Shown in pieces: positions 25,233 through 32,668 of a DNA stretch of 35,370 nucleotides. The translations under genes and the position numbers were made by a program. Where the stretch lies: positions 1 through 35,370 of the forward strand of contig FR881251.1 in the NCBI GenBank assembly GCA_000434735.1, written 5' to 3'. The DNA is from Bacteroides sp. CAG:530. Its GTDB lineage: Bacteria > Bacteroidota > Bacteroidia > Bacteroidales > Bacteroidaceae. Each line of letters starts with the position of its first letter. Within the stretch, counting starts at the first letter, position 1. The notes below the pieces were generated by a model that saw only the letters and a list, made by a program, of their open reading frames with translations, was not told the DNA's origin and did no database searches.

Positions 25233-26138
25233 ATGATAAAAAAGCTACTTTATATGCAACGGGATCTTAAATTCGCACTTTTTGGCAACACGTATCAAGA
25301 GCATAAATCGGCACATGTGACCCATTTATTGGAAATACTACGCAAAAAAAATGCCCACATATCTATCAGTAATGAGTTCTGCGATTTCCTGAGACAACAC
25401 ACGAGAGCCGACCTTGGAGGAGTGGAGATTTTCCAAGGCAACAACTTTAATGCGGACATGGTTCTAAGCATTGGCGGTGATGGTACTTTCTTAAGAGCGG
25501 CCAGCCGAGTAGGAAACAAAGAGATTCCGATACTAGGCATAAATACCGGAAGATTGGGATTCCTTGCCGATATATCTCCCGACCAGATGGAGGAGGCTTT
25601 CGATGAGATATACGCCGGAAAGTATCTGGCAGAACCACGCCGGGTTTTGCAGCTCAGCGCCGACGGGCATGTATTAAAAGGTTATCCTTACGGACTTAAC
25701 GAAATAGCCGTACTGAAGAAGGACAGTTCTTCAATGATTGGCATAAAGGCATATATAAACGATGAGTTGCTATGCTCGTATCAAGCCGACGGATTGATAG
25801 TAGCTACTCCAACCGGCTCTACCGGATATTCTTTAAGTGTGGGCGGACCTATATTGGTGCCCCAAAGCGGCACTTTCAGTCTTACGGCAGTTGCTCCGCA
25901 CAGCCTCAACGTACGTCCTATCGTAGTACGAGACGACTGGGAAATAACGCTCGACGTAGAAAGTCGAAGCCATAACTTCCTTATAGCAGTAGACGGACGA
26001 AGCGAGACCTGCCGTGAAGGAACACGCCTTACAATACGCAGGGCCGATTATTTTGTCCGTATCGTAAAGCGATGCCACCACTCGTTCTTCAACACCCTAC
26101 GCGAAAAAATGATGTGGGGAGCCGATACACGACTGTAA
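25233..26138 (+). CDS. nadK: NAD kinase
   Basis: The enzyme phosphorylates NAD to NADP with ATP in the cytoplasm. It has 301 residues from the first ATG. A second ATG at 25254 gives 294 residues and starts nearer the conserved KFALFGNT, so the first seven residues are uncertain. The catalytic GGDGTF is at 81-86, followed by GINTGRLGFLADI, the GLNEIAVLK motif and the substrate loop TPTGSTGYSLSVGGP. It is divergent from pdxJ and transcribed alone, ending at a shared terminator with fba. Confidence 0.95.
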   Translation: MIKKLLYMQRDLKFALFGNTYQEHKSAHVTHLLEILRKKNAHISISNEFCDFLRQHTRADLGGVEIFQGNNFNADMVLSIGGDGTFLRAASRVGNKEIPILGINTGRLGFLADISPDQMEEAFDEIYAGKYLAEPRRVLQLSADGHVLKGYPYGLNEIAVLKKDSSSMIGIKAYINDELLCSYQADGLIVATPTGSTGYSLSVGGPILVPQSGTFSLTAVAPHSLNVRPIVVRDDWEITLDVESRSHNFLIAVDGRSETCREGTRLTIRRADYFVRIVKRCHHSFFNTLREKMMWGADTRL

Positions 26139-26188
26139 CCGAACTCGCATCCTCAAAACACCTATTAACTACAACCCTATAAAAACAA

Positions 26189-26230
26189 GAAAGCTGCCTT
26201 CCCATAGCGAGAAAGCAGCTTTCATTTTTA
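26189..26230. terminator. Bidirectional terminator between nadK and fba
   Basis: GAAAGCTGC (26189-26197) pairs with GCAGCTTTC (26215-26223), followed by ATTTTTAT on the plus strand and preceded by an A-run that gives a T-run on the minus strand. The two genes converge here. Confidence 0.8.
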
Positions 26231-26254
26231 TTTAGGTGTATAAAACTCCAATTA

Positions 26255-27259
26255 TTACTGAGCCAACTTACCGTCAGAACCCAATACGTTAAGGATTTTG
26301 TGCTTGTACATCTTTTCCATTTCGTCACGAGCTGGGCCGAGGTACTTACGTGGGTCGAATTCAGCAGGTTTTTCTGCGAATACACGACGGATAGCAGCAG
26401 TCATAGCCAAACGTGAGTCAGAGTCGATGTTGATCTTGCAAACTGCAGACTTAGCAGCCTTACGCAATTCTTCTTCTGGAATACCGATAGCAGCTTCCAA
26501 GTTGCCACCATACTGATTGATCATGTCTACATATTCCTGAGGAACTGAAGATGATCCGTGCAATACGATAGGGAATCCCGGCAATTTTTCCATAACTGCA
26601 TCCAATACGTCGAATGCCAATGGAGGAGGAACCAAACGACCAGTCTTAGGATCTACGTGGCACTGTTCAGGTTTGAACTTGTATGCACCGTGAGAAGTAC
26701 CGATTGAGATAGCCAAAGAGTCGCAACCTGTGCGAGTAGCAAAGTCGATAACTTCTTCAGGGTCAGTATAAGTATGATGTTCTGCAGATACTTCATCTTC
26801 TACACCGGCCAATACACCGAGTTCACCTTCTACAGTTACATCGAACTGATGAGCGTATTCAACAACTTTCTTAGTCAAAGCTACGTTTTCTTCGTAAGGC
26901 AAGTGAGAACCGTCGATCATTACAGAAGAGAAACCTAAGTCAACGCAAGATTTGCAGAGTTCGAAAGAATCTCCGTGGTCAAGGTGAAGAACGATTTCAG
27001 GATGTTCGCAACCCATTTCTTTAGCATAAGCTACAGCACCTTCGGCCATGTAACGCAACAATGTCTGGTTAGCGTAGTTACGTGCGCCTTTAGACACCTG
27101 AAGGATAACCGGAGATTTAGTTTCAACTGCTGCTTTGATGATAGCCTGCAACTGCTCCATGTTGTTGAAGTTGAAAGCTGGGATAGCGTATCCACCTTTG
27201 ATTGCTCTGGCAAACATGTCTTTTGTGTTCACCAAGCCTAAATCTTTGTAATTAACCAT
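26255..27259 (-). CDS. fba: Class II fructose-1,6-bisphosphate aldolase
   Basis: This zinc-dependent aldolase cleaves fructose 1,6-bisphosphate to dihydroxyacetone phosphate and glyceraldehyde 3-phosphate, and runs in reverse for gluconeogenesis. It has 334 residues. The class II signature VLHLDHGDSFE has catalytic D94 and zinc ligand H95. Further ligands are in VEGELG, SIGTSHGAYK and the phosphate-binding VLHGSSSVP. It is transcribed alone from the promoter at 27300-27308. The codons look strongly biased compared with neighbours (few rare codons), as expected for a highly expressed glycolytic gene. Confidence 0.97.
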   Translation of the reverse strand: MVNYKDLGLVNTKDMFARAIKGGYAIPAFNFNNMEQLQAIIKAAVETKSPVILQVSKGARNYANQTLLRYMAEGAVAYAKEMGCEHPEIVLHLDHGDSFELCKSCVDLGFSSVMIDGSHLPYEENVALTKKVVEYAHQFDVTVEGELGVLAGVEDEVSAEHHTYTDPEEVIDFATRTGCDSLAISIGTSHGAYKFKPEQCHVDPKTGRLVPPPLAFDVLDAVMEKLPGFPIVLHGSSSVPQEYVDMINQYGGNLEAAIGIPEEELRKAAKSAVCKINIDSDSRLAMTAAIRRVFAEKPAEFDPRKYLGPARDEMEKMYKHKILNVLGSDGKLAQ

Positions 27260-27299
27260 TGTTATAAGTTTTATAATTGTTAGTGATTAAATTCCACTT

Positions 27300-27308
27300 G
27301 CAAAATTA
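27300..27308 (-). promoter_or_regulatory. -7 box of the fba promoter
   Basis: TAATTTTGC on the minus strand is a perfect match to the Bacteroidota -7 box, 41 bp upstream of the fba ATG. No clear -33 box is found, as often happens at strong promoters of this phylum. Confidence 0.55.
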
Positions 27309-27508
27309 AGAATAAAAACATGAACCGTCTTTTAATGCATAAAAAAAAGGCTTACGAAAGTACAAAATGACTTAAATAACTGCTACGAGACATGAAAAAA
27401 CATACAAGATGTAATGTAAAGGTTACAATAAACCACCTTTCAAATCACCTTTATGTAATTTGGCTCTTCAACATATAGACACTACACCTTAATATATATA
27501 AAAGAAAT

Positions 27509-27542
27509 GTCTCCCGCAACCTTGGGGTAGATTGCGGGAGAC
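27509..27542 (-). terminator. Terminator after the coiled-coil lipoprotein gene
   Basis: A perfect 11-bp GC-rich stem, GTCTCCCGCAA (27509-27519) and TTGCGGGAGAC (27532-27542), has a 12-nt loop and is followed on the minus strand by ATTTCTTTTAT. It starts about 50 nt beyond the stop codon at 27591. Confidence 0.8.
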
Positions 27543-27590
27543 ACGTATTATACTAAATGCTTTGCCAATATCGGCAAACAGTAAAAGGAA

Positions 27591-28445
27591 TTATCGTACC
27601 TGGATAACCAAATAGCGCGATACGCTCCAGAACTGGTTAGGATTAGTAATCTTCAGAGTAATCTGCTCCTTATCATCCTTCACCATCTCATAAGAGCCTG
27701 CCGGATGAGTGGTAAGCAACTGAGCACGCTTAGAATACAACTTAATTTCCTTGTCTTTACGGATATCGATTTCGGTAAAGTAATCTTTGTTGAAATCGTT
27801 ATCTTTAAGAACATCACCACTCTTCAAGATCTTCTGATCCTTAAGTTCAGACTTGGTGCCGAATACATACCATGCTGTATTCAGAGCCTTATCTTGAGCA
27901 GCTACGGTTTTAGCCTTAACTTCATTTTCGGCAGTCAGCTCATCAACGTTCTTGTTCAAGTCGGAAACCGCTTCGTCCAATTCAGCGATACGAATATTCT
28001 TTGCCGCCAATTCAGACTGCAAAGTCTCTATTTGCTTTTCGCGAGCTTCTAGTTCAGCAGTAAGGTTCTTGATTGCCTTCTTCAGCTGTGCCGACTGATA
28101 TCCGCTGTTTTTCAACTGCTTCTCCAGTTTAGCCAACTGTTCTCTGTTAGACTGAAGTTTTTCACTAATGAAACGAATATCTTCTTTTATCTTATCGGCG
28201 CTAGATTGGCTTTCTATAGCGTTACCTTTCAGATCTACACGATTTTCTGCAGCGTTAATCTCGCGGAATCCTTCCTGAATTTCATTGAACGACCCCATTA
28301 TTTCGTCCAATTCAGCATCACGATTTGACAATTCAAGCATCAAAGAGTCGTTTTGAGCCTGCAAATCACTTTTGTTCTGACCAGCTTGGCCGCATGAAGT
28401 CAATACAGCAGCTGCACATAATGTTAAAAACACAACACTCTTCAT
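27591..28445 (-). CDS. Coiled-coil lipoprotein of unknown function
   Basis: A 284-residue predicted lipoprotein: a short basic start, a hydrophobic core and a lipobox LTSC with lipidated C18, followed by GQAGQNKSD. Residues about 25-190 are rich in Glu, Gln, Lys and Leu heptads with almost no proline, indicating a long parallel coiled coil. A compact C-terminal domain (about 192-284, beginning AWYVFGTKSELKDQKIL) follows. I do not recognise a named function; similar proteins occur widely in Bacteroidales. Being envelope-anchored with a rod and a globular end, it could be a scaffold or spacer. It starts 35 nt after rsmI and is likely co-transcribed with it. Confidence 0.85.
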   Translation of the reverse strand: MKSVVFLTLCAAAVLTSCGQAGQNKSDLQAQNDSLMLELSNRDAELDEIMGSFNEIQEGFREINAAENRVDLKGNAIESQSSADKIKEDIRFISEKLQSNREQLAKLEKQLKNSGYQSAQLKKAIKNLTAELEAREKQIETLQSELAAKNIRIAELDEAVSDLNKNVDELTAENEVKAKTVAAQDKALNTAWYVFGTKSELKDQKILKSGDVLKDNDFNKDYFTEIDIRKDKEIKLYSKRAQLLTTHPAGSYEMVKDDKEQITLKITNPNQFWSVSRYLVIQVR

Positions 28446-28480
28446 AGTTCTTCAATCTGTTTAGAATTTATAATCAATTA

Positions 28481-29152
28481 TTATTCTTTCCCTGCTAATA
28501 TTATCACGATTTCACCTCGCGGCTCTGTAGCCGTAAAGTGCGCTACCACCTCCTGCAGCGAACCTCTTACACTCTCTTCGTGCACCTTCGATATTTCTCG
28601 GCAAACAGATACTTGTCTGTCGGCTCCGAAGATTTCCTGGAACTGAGTAAGTGTTTTCAGTAAGCGATAAGGTGATTCGTAAAATATCATTGTACGCGGT
28701 TCTTCCGCCAAAGCGTTAAGTCTAGTCATGCGTCCCTTCTTCTGCGGAAGAAAACCTTCGAAACAAAAACGTTCGTCGGGCAATCCAGATGACACCAAAG
28801 CCGGAACAAAAGCGGTAGCTCCAGGCAAGCACTGCACTTCAATGCCGTTTTTCACGCACTCGCGCACTACCAAGAATCCCGGATCCGAAATACCCGGAGT
28901 GCCAGCATCCGAAATCAGCGCAACCGTTTCACCGGCCTTAATCCGGTTAACGATGCCTTCTACAGTCTTATGCTCATTAAACTTATGATGAGACTGCATG
29001 GCGTTCTTGATTTCATAATGTTTCAACAATATACCCGACGTGCGCGTATCTTCCGCCAATATCAAATCGGCCTCTTTCAGTATACGGATAGCACGAAAGG
29101 TCATATCCTCCATATTTCCTACCGGCGTAGGAACAACGTATAATATACCCAT
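28481..29152 (-). CDS. rsmI: 16S rRNA (cytidine(1402)-2'-O)-methyltransferase
   Basis: RsmI 2'-O-methylates C1402 in the decoding centre of 16S rRNA using SAM. From the ATG at 29152 it has 223 residues, starting MGILYVVPTPVGNMEDMTFRA, the family's usual N-terminus. The longer open frame (to 29218) adds 22 residues that overlap the promoter and is rejected. Tetrapyrrole-methylase-fold motifs LAEDTRTSGILLKH, LISDAGTPGISDPG and LPGATAFVPAL are intact. It is divergent from tdk and upstream of the coiled-coil lipoprotein gene. Confidence 0.95.
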   Translation of the reverse strand: MGILYVVPTPVGNMEDMTFRAIRILKEADLILAEDTRTSGILLKHYEIKNAMQSHHKFNEHKTVEGIVNRIKAGETVALISDAGTPGISDPGFLVVRECVKNGIEVQCLPGATAFVPALVSSGLPDERFCFEGFLPQKKGRMTRLNALAEEPRTMIFYESPYRLLKTLTQFQEIFGADRQVSVCREISKVHEESVRGSLQEVVAHFTATEPRGEIVIILAGKE

Positions 29153-29171
29153 TTTCTTAAATCTTAATATA

Positions 29172-29180
29172 GCAAAGGTA
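29172..29180 (-). promoter_or_regulatory. -7 box of the rsmI promoter
   Basis: TACCTTTGC on the minus strand, a perfect -7 box, lies 20 bp upstream of the rsmI ATG at 29152. It would give a very short leader and supports that start. Confidence 0.55.
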
Positions 29181-29297
29181 GAAAGATTTTGTTTCGATGT
29201 ACACATATGTCTAAACATTTAACAGATGTTGTATCTTAAAATGGTGTTTTTACATCTCCACAAAACGACAAACGCAAAAATAAAAAAGACGCTCCTG

Positions 29298-29330
29298 TTG
29301 TTATTATAAAGCAACATATTGTAAATTTGC
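29298..29330 (+). promoter_or_regulatory. Promoter of tdk
   Basis: TTG (29298-29300), a 21-nt spacer and a perfect -7 box TAAATTTGC (29322-29330) lie 42 bp upstream of the tdk ATG. Confidence 0.6.
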
Positions 29331-29372
29331 AAATAGATAAACTTAAATCAATAATATAAAAAGAGCAAAATA

Positions 29373-29978
29373 ATGGTTGTTTTTTCCGAAGATCATAATA
29401 GTGAAACTTGCCGTAGAGGCCGTATTGAAGTAATCTGTGGTTCCATGTTCTCTGGTAAGACAGAAGAACTGATTCGCCGTTTAAGACGTGCCACCTTTGC
29501 AAAGCAACGGGTAGAAATATTCAAGCCGGCCATAGATACACGTTATTCTGACGAAGAAGTGGTATCGCACGACCGTAACTCTATCAAGTCTACTCCCATC
29601 GACTCGTCGGCCAGCATCTTACTGTTCAGTTCGGAAATAGACGTGGTAGGAATAGACGAAGCACAATTCTTCGACGAAAGCATAGTACAGGTTTGTAACG
29701 ACCTCGCCAACCGTGGTATACGCGTTATAGTAGCCGGACTCGACATGGACTTTAAAGGTATCCAGTTCGGGCCGATGCCAGCGCTATGCGCCATTGCCGA
29801 TGAAGTGACTAAGGTACACGCCATCTGCGTAAAATGCGGAAACTTGGCATACGTTTCGCATAGAACAGTAGCAAACGATAAGCGCGTCTTGCTGGGCGAG
29901 CAACACGAATACGAGCCTCTATGCAGATGTTGTTATCAGAAAGTGATACAAGAAGAACAAAAACAACATACTACTTAA
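29373..29978 (+). CDS. tdk: Thymidine kinase
   Basis: Type II thymidine kinase, which salvages thymidine to dTMP with ATP. It has 201 residues. The P-loop GSMFSGKT is at 23-30, followed by the catalytic-base motif VGIDEAQFFD, the AGLDMDFKG segment, and the zinc-binding cysteines in CVKCG and near the C-terminus in CRCC. It is followed after 13 nt by the AI-2E-family permease gene and is probably co-transcribed with it. In Bacteroides genetics this gene is known for conferring sensitivity to fluorodeoxyuridine. Confidence 0.97.
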   Translation: MVVFSEDHNSETCRRGRIEVICGSMFSGKTEELIRRLRRATFAKQRVEIFKPAIDTRYSDEEVVSHDRNSIKSTPIDSSASILLFSSEIDVVGIDEAQFFDESIVQVCNDLANRGIRVIVAGLDMDFKGIQFGPMPALCAIADEVTKVHAICVKCGNLAYVSHRTVANDKRVLLGEQHEYEPLCRCCYQKVIQEEQKQHTT

Positions 29979-29991
29979 AACTAGATAAATT

Positions 29992-31140
29992 ATGACCGTA
30001 CAAAGAAAAGAAATCACGTTCGACCGATTTATACGCGGTACATTGACTGCTGCCGGCGTTATCGGTATACTCTACCTCTTAGACCATCTTAGTGGAGTAC
30101 TATTGCCTTTCTTCATAGCTTGGCTCATAGCGTACATCACCTACCCTATGGTGATTTTCTACCAATATAAGTTGCGCATGCGCAGCAGAGTGGTTTCTAT
30201 CTTGGCTGTCATGCTTACCTTGGCTGCTATCGGCACAGCTATCTCACTGTTCTTCATTCCGCCTATGATAGAAGAGTGCATAAAGATGAAAGAACTATTG
30301 GGGGCATATCTGCAAAACGGCAACGAACAAACCTCCATCCCTGAGGCTATAAACGAATTTATCCACAACAACATCGACGCCAAATGGCTGATGCAAACGC
30401 TCGACTCTGAAACCATAGTTCAGGCAGTTCAGAAAGTTGTACCCAAGATGTGGTCATTAGTGGCAACCTCCTATAATATAATAATAGGTATATTCGCCGC
30501 ATTTATCATGGTACTCTATTATTTCTTCATTTTATTAGACTATGAGCAGATTTCCGGAGGATGGGTCAACCTTATAGAAGCCAAGCACCGCAGAAAAGTA
30601 GTAGCCCTGCTTAACGATGTAAAAGATAGTATGAACCACTACTTCCGCGGACAGTCACTAGTGGCATTCTGTGTAGGAGTATTGTTCAGCATAGGATTTC
30701 TGATTATCGATTTCCCTATGGCGGTCAGCTTAGGACTTTTCATCGGACTTCTTAACATGGTTCCTTACCTGCAAATCATCGGCTTGATACCTACAGTAAT
30801 GCTTGCGCTGATAAAGGCAGCCGAAACCGGCGAGAACTTCTGGTGGATACTCGGACTTGCCATGATAGTATTCTGCGTAGTGCAACTCATACAAGATACC
30901 ATACTCACTCCTAAAATAATGGGGAAAATAACCGGATTAAACCCCGCCATCATCCTGCTTTCTCTCTCAATTTGGGGTTCGCTGATGGGAATGCTTGGCA
31001 TGATCATAGCGTTACCACTTACTTCTTTGCTGCTTTCGTACTACCAACGATACATCAGGAAGAAAGATATTGCATACATTTCTGGATTAGGAGCTAGCCA
31101 TAATCCTACTGATAATCAAGAAAAAGCAGAAAACAACTAA
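29992..31140 (+). CDS. AI-2E family transporter (PerM/TqsA-like permease)
   Basis: A 382-residue polytopic inner-membrane protein of the AI-2E/PerM/UPF0118 family. Hydrophobic helices are seen near the N-terminus (about 15-45, 60-85), a central soluble segment (about 90-150), and the remaining helices from about 155 to 355. The family pattern around AIILLSLSIWGSLMGMLGMIIALPLTSLL is present. Members have been linked to autoinducer-2 export or Na+/H+ exchange, but most are uncharacterised, so the substrate is not assigned. It lies between tdk and the tRNA-Lys gene. Confidence 0.9.
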   Translation: MTVQRKEITFDRFIRGTLTAAGVIGILYLLDHLSGVLLPFFIAWLIAYITYPMVIFYQYKLRMRSRVVSILAVMLTLAAIGTAISLFFIPPMIEECIKMKELLGAYLQNGNEQTSIPEAINEFIHNNIDAKWLMQTLDSETIVQAVQKVVPKMWSLVATSYNIIIGIFAAFIMVLYYFFILLDYEQISGGWVNLIEAKHRRKVVALLNDVKDSMNHYFRGQSLVAFCVGVLFSIGFLIIDFPMAVSLGLFIGLLNMVPYLQIIGLIPTVMLALIKAAETGENFWWILGLAMIVFCVVQLIQDTILTPKIMGKITGLNPAIILLSLSIWGSLMGMLGMIIALPLTSLLLSYYQRYIRKKDIAYISGLGASHNPTDNQEKAENN

Positions 31141-31169
31141 AAATATTTTCGAAAATATTTCGCAAAAAG

Positions 31170-31201
31170 TTTGCAGATTCGCAAAAACTCCATACCTTTG
31201 C
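31170..31201 (+). promoter_or_regulatory. Promoter of the tRNA-Lys gene
   Basis: TTTG (31170-31173), exactly 19 nt, then TACCTTTGC (31193-31201). This is the clearest -33/-7 pair of the Bacteroidota type in the window and lies 30 bp before the tRNA. Confidence 0.75.
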
Positions 31202-31230
31202 ACTCGCAATCAAGAAATGATAGCAACGAT

Positions 31231-31303
31231 GATTCGCTAGCTCAGCAGGTAGAGCACAACACTTTTAATGTTGGGGTCTTGGGTTCGAGCCCCAAGCGGA
31301 TCA
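31231..31303 (+). tRNA. tRNA-Lys (UUU)
   Basis: A 73-nt tRNA. The acceptor stem GATTCGC (31231-31237) pairs with GCGGATC (31296-31302), with one wobble pair, and A is the discriminator base. The D stem is GCTC/GAGC, the anticodon stem CAACA/TGTTG with loop CTTTTAA and anticodon TTT (31264-31266), and the T arm contains GGTTCGAGCCCC. CCA is not encoded. It has its own promoter upstream and a terminator downstream, and stands next to a dead integrase, a common arrangement at tRNA insertion sites. Confidence 0.95.
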
Positions 31304-31326
31304 CTCAAACAAAAAGCAAAACAATG

Positions 31327-31368
31327 AAAACCGCTGATAATCAATCATTATCAGCGGTTTTTCTTTTT
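31327..31368 (+). terminator. Terminator after tRNA-Lys
   Basis: A perfect 15-bp stem, AAAACCGCTGATAAT (31327-31341) and ATTATCAGCGGTTTT (31347-31361), has a 5-nt loop and is followed by TCTTTTT. Confidence 0.85.
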
Positions 31369-31541
31369 ATCCATACTGCAAATTGAAGCAGAATACCGCA
31401 TCTTACTGGAGGTGAAATAGGTTGACTTAATTTCCACATAAAAACAAGTCCACCTGATTGGATTATATTTCACTGATTCTCTGCGTTTTGCATAAAACAA
31501 ACTCTTTTCAAATATTTTTACACCATCAAAAAAAGAAGAGT

Positions 31542-32026
31542 ATGGCAATGCAAAGAAACTATTTTACGGTATTGTTTTTCCTGAAGAAATCAAAGCTGCT
31601 TAAAAATGGAGAAGCACCAATCTATATGCGTATCACAATAAACGGAAAACGTGCAGAGGTACAAATCAAGCGAAGTATAGATGTTACAAAATGGAATACG
31701 CAAAAAGAATGCGCGATTGGCAGGGAAAAGAAGTATCAATAAATAAACCACTATCTTGATACGATAAGAACTAAAATCCTTCAAATTCACCGTGAACTTG
31801 AGCAGGACGGTAAACCTATTACAGCAGATATTATAAAAAATATCTATTATGGAGAACACTCTACTCCCAAAATGCCGCTTGAAGTATTCTAAGAACACAA
31901 TTCGGAATATCGGGAATTAATGAACAAGGAATATGCCGAAGGTACTGTACTTCGATACGAACGTACAGCAAGATATTTGAAGGAGTTTATCAGTGAACAG
32001 TATAAACTGGCTGATATTCCATTTGC
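31542..32026 (+). pseudogene. Tyrosine recombinase (integrase) remnant, N-terminal part only
   Basis: From the ATG at 31542 the frame reads MAMQRNYFTVLFFLKKSK and continues with the arm-type DNA-binding domain typical of Bacteroides integrases (GEAPIYMRITINGKRAEVQIK, DVTKWN). It is interrupted by in-frame TAA codons at 31740 and 31890, but the same frame carries on with integrase-like sequence (INHYLDTIRTKIL, then EGTVLRYERTARYLKEF of the core-binding domain). Similarity stops around LADIPF near 32020. The catalytic domain with its R-H-R-Y residues is absent. It is a dead fragment of an element that probably entered beside the tRNA-Lys gene. Confidence 0.85.
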
Positions 32027-32372
32027 CGTTTGCCCTGCCGCTGAACAATTACGCCTATCAGTACAAGCAACTCTTGGAAAAGAACATCTGTAACAAGACG
32101 CGTGTGGCAGACTATGCCGAGATGATGGGCATTAGCCGGGTGTCGCTCAACAAGGCCGTGATGCGTGAGTTCGGTCTGTCGGCAGTGCATCTCTGCTGAA
32201 ACAACGTCTTTTGCAAGAGGTAAAGAACGACTTGCTTTTCTCCAATCTTTCCGTCAAGGAAATCGCTTTCCGTTTACATTTTTCTGAGCCCAACCATCTG
32301 ATGCGTTTCTTCAAACAGATGACAGGGCAGACGATTAGTGAGTTCCTCACCGAAATAAATCGGGAAGAATAG
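32010..32372 (+). pseudogene. AraC-family regulator remnant, C-terminal part with frameshift
   Basis: Directly after the integrase remnant, in the next frame, comes the C-terminal DNA-binding half of an AraC regulator: YKQLLEKNICNKTRVADYAEMMGISRVSLNKAV is the first helix-turn-helix. At 32191-32199 the frame ends at TGA, but removing two bases (a duplicated CT) joins it to LKQRLLQEVKNDLLFSNLSVKEIAF and LHFSEPNHLMRFFKQMTGQ, the second helix-turn-helix, ending at TAG 32370. The sensor half is missing. It looks like a deletion scar joining two unrelated genes, followed by decay. Confidence 0.8.
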
Positions 32373-32668
32373 TGGTACTTATAACTTGTTGATAATTCTA
32401 TTGCGTTCCGATAAGTTCCGGAAACAGCTATGATAGCACCAATCCGTCAGGATAAGCGTCATCATTGGGTGACGAAACAATCAATCGGTGCTAATAAATT
32501 TGAGCACAGTGATGACAACACTCGTATCCCCCATAAACCACTGTCATTGTTGGCGACAATGTCAATCGGCGTGGGTTGTCCTTATCGCGGATTTTTGTTC
32601 ATACCTGATGTGAGATATCATCAGGTCCGAGCTCATCTTTGACCATATCCATTATCCTTTTACGGCAT
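32373..32668. other. Hairpin-rich stretch, no gene recognised
   Basis: A 70-codon plus-strand frame (32430-32642) spans this region but has no recognisable domain, and the opposite strand is also broken, so I do not call a gene. Three inverted repeats are packed in 200 bp. The first is TAGCACCAAT/ATCGGTGCTA (32434-32443 and 32484-32493), enclosing CGTCA/TGACG. The second is CATTGT/ACAATG (32545-32561). The third is ACCTGATG/CATCAGGT (32603-32626), which lies 43 bp past the radical SAM gene stop and may end that operon. Confidence 0.5.

Larger units (their letters stand above)
27260..27590. other. Intergenic region with fba promoter and lipoprotein-gene terminator
   Basis: No gene is seen. 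The fba -7 box TAATTTTGC (minus strand, 27308-27300) gives an fba leader of about 35 nt. The other end holds the terminator at 27509-27542. The rest is AT-rich with no repeat I could recognise. Confidence 0.6.

Noticed and set aside
29153..29218. Upstream extension of rsmI
   Set aside because: It runs across a perfect -7 box (29172-29180), and the family starts at MGILYVVPTPVGN.
31171..31386. 71-codon frame over the tRNA-Lys gene
   Set aside because: It reads through the tRNA and its terminator and has no protein-like features.
32430..32642. 70-codon plus-strand frame as a gene
   Set aside because: No domain, no membrane or signal features, and inverted repeats throughout. Neither strand shows a recognisable protein.
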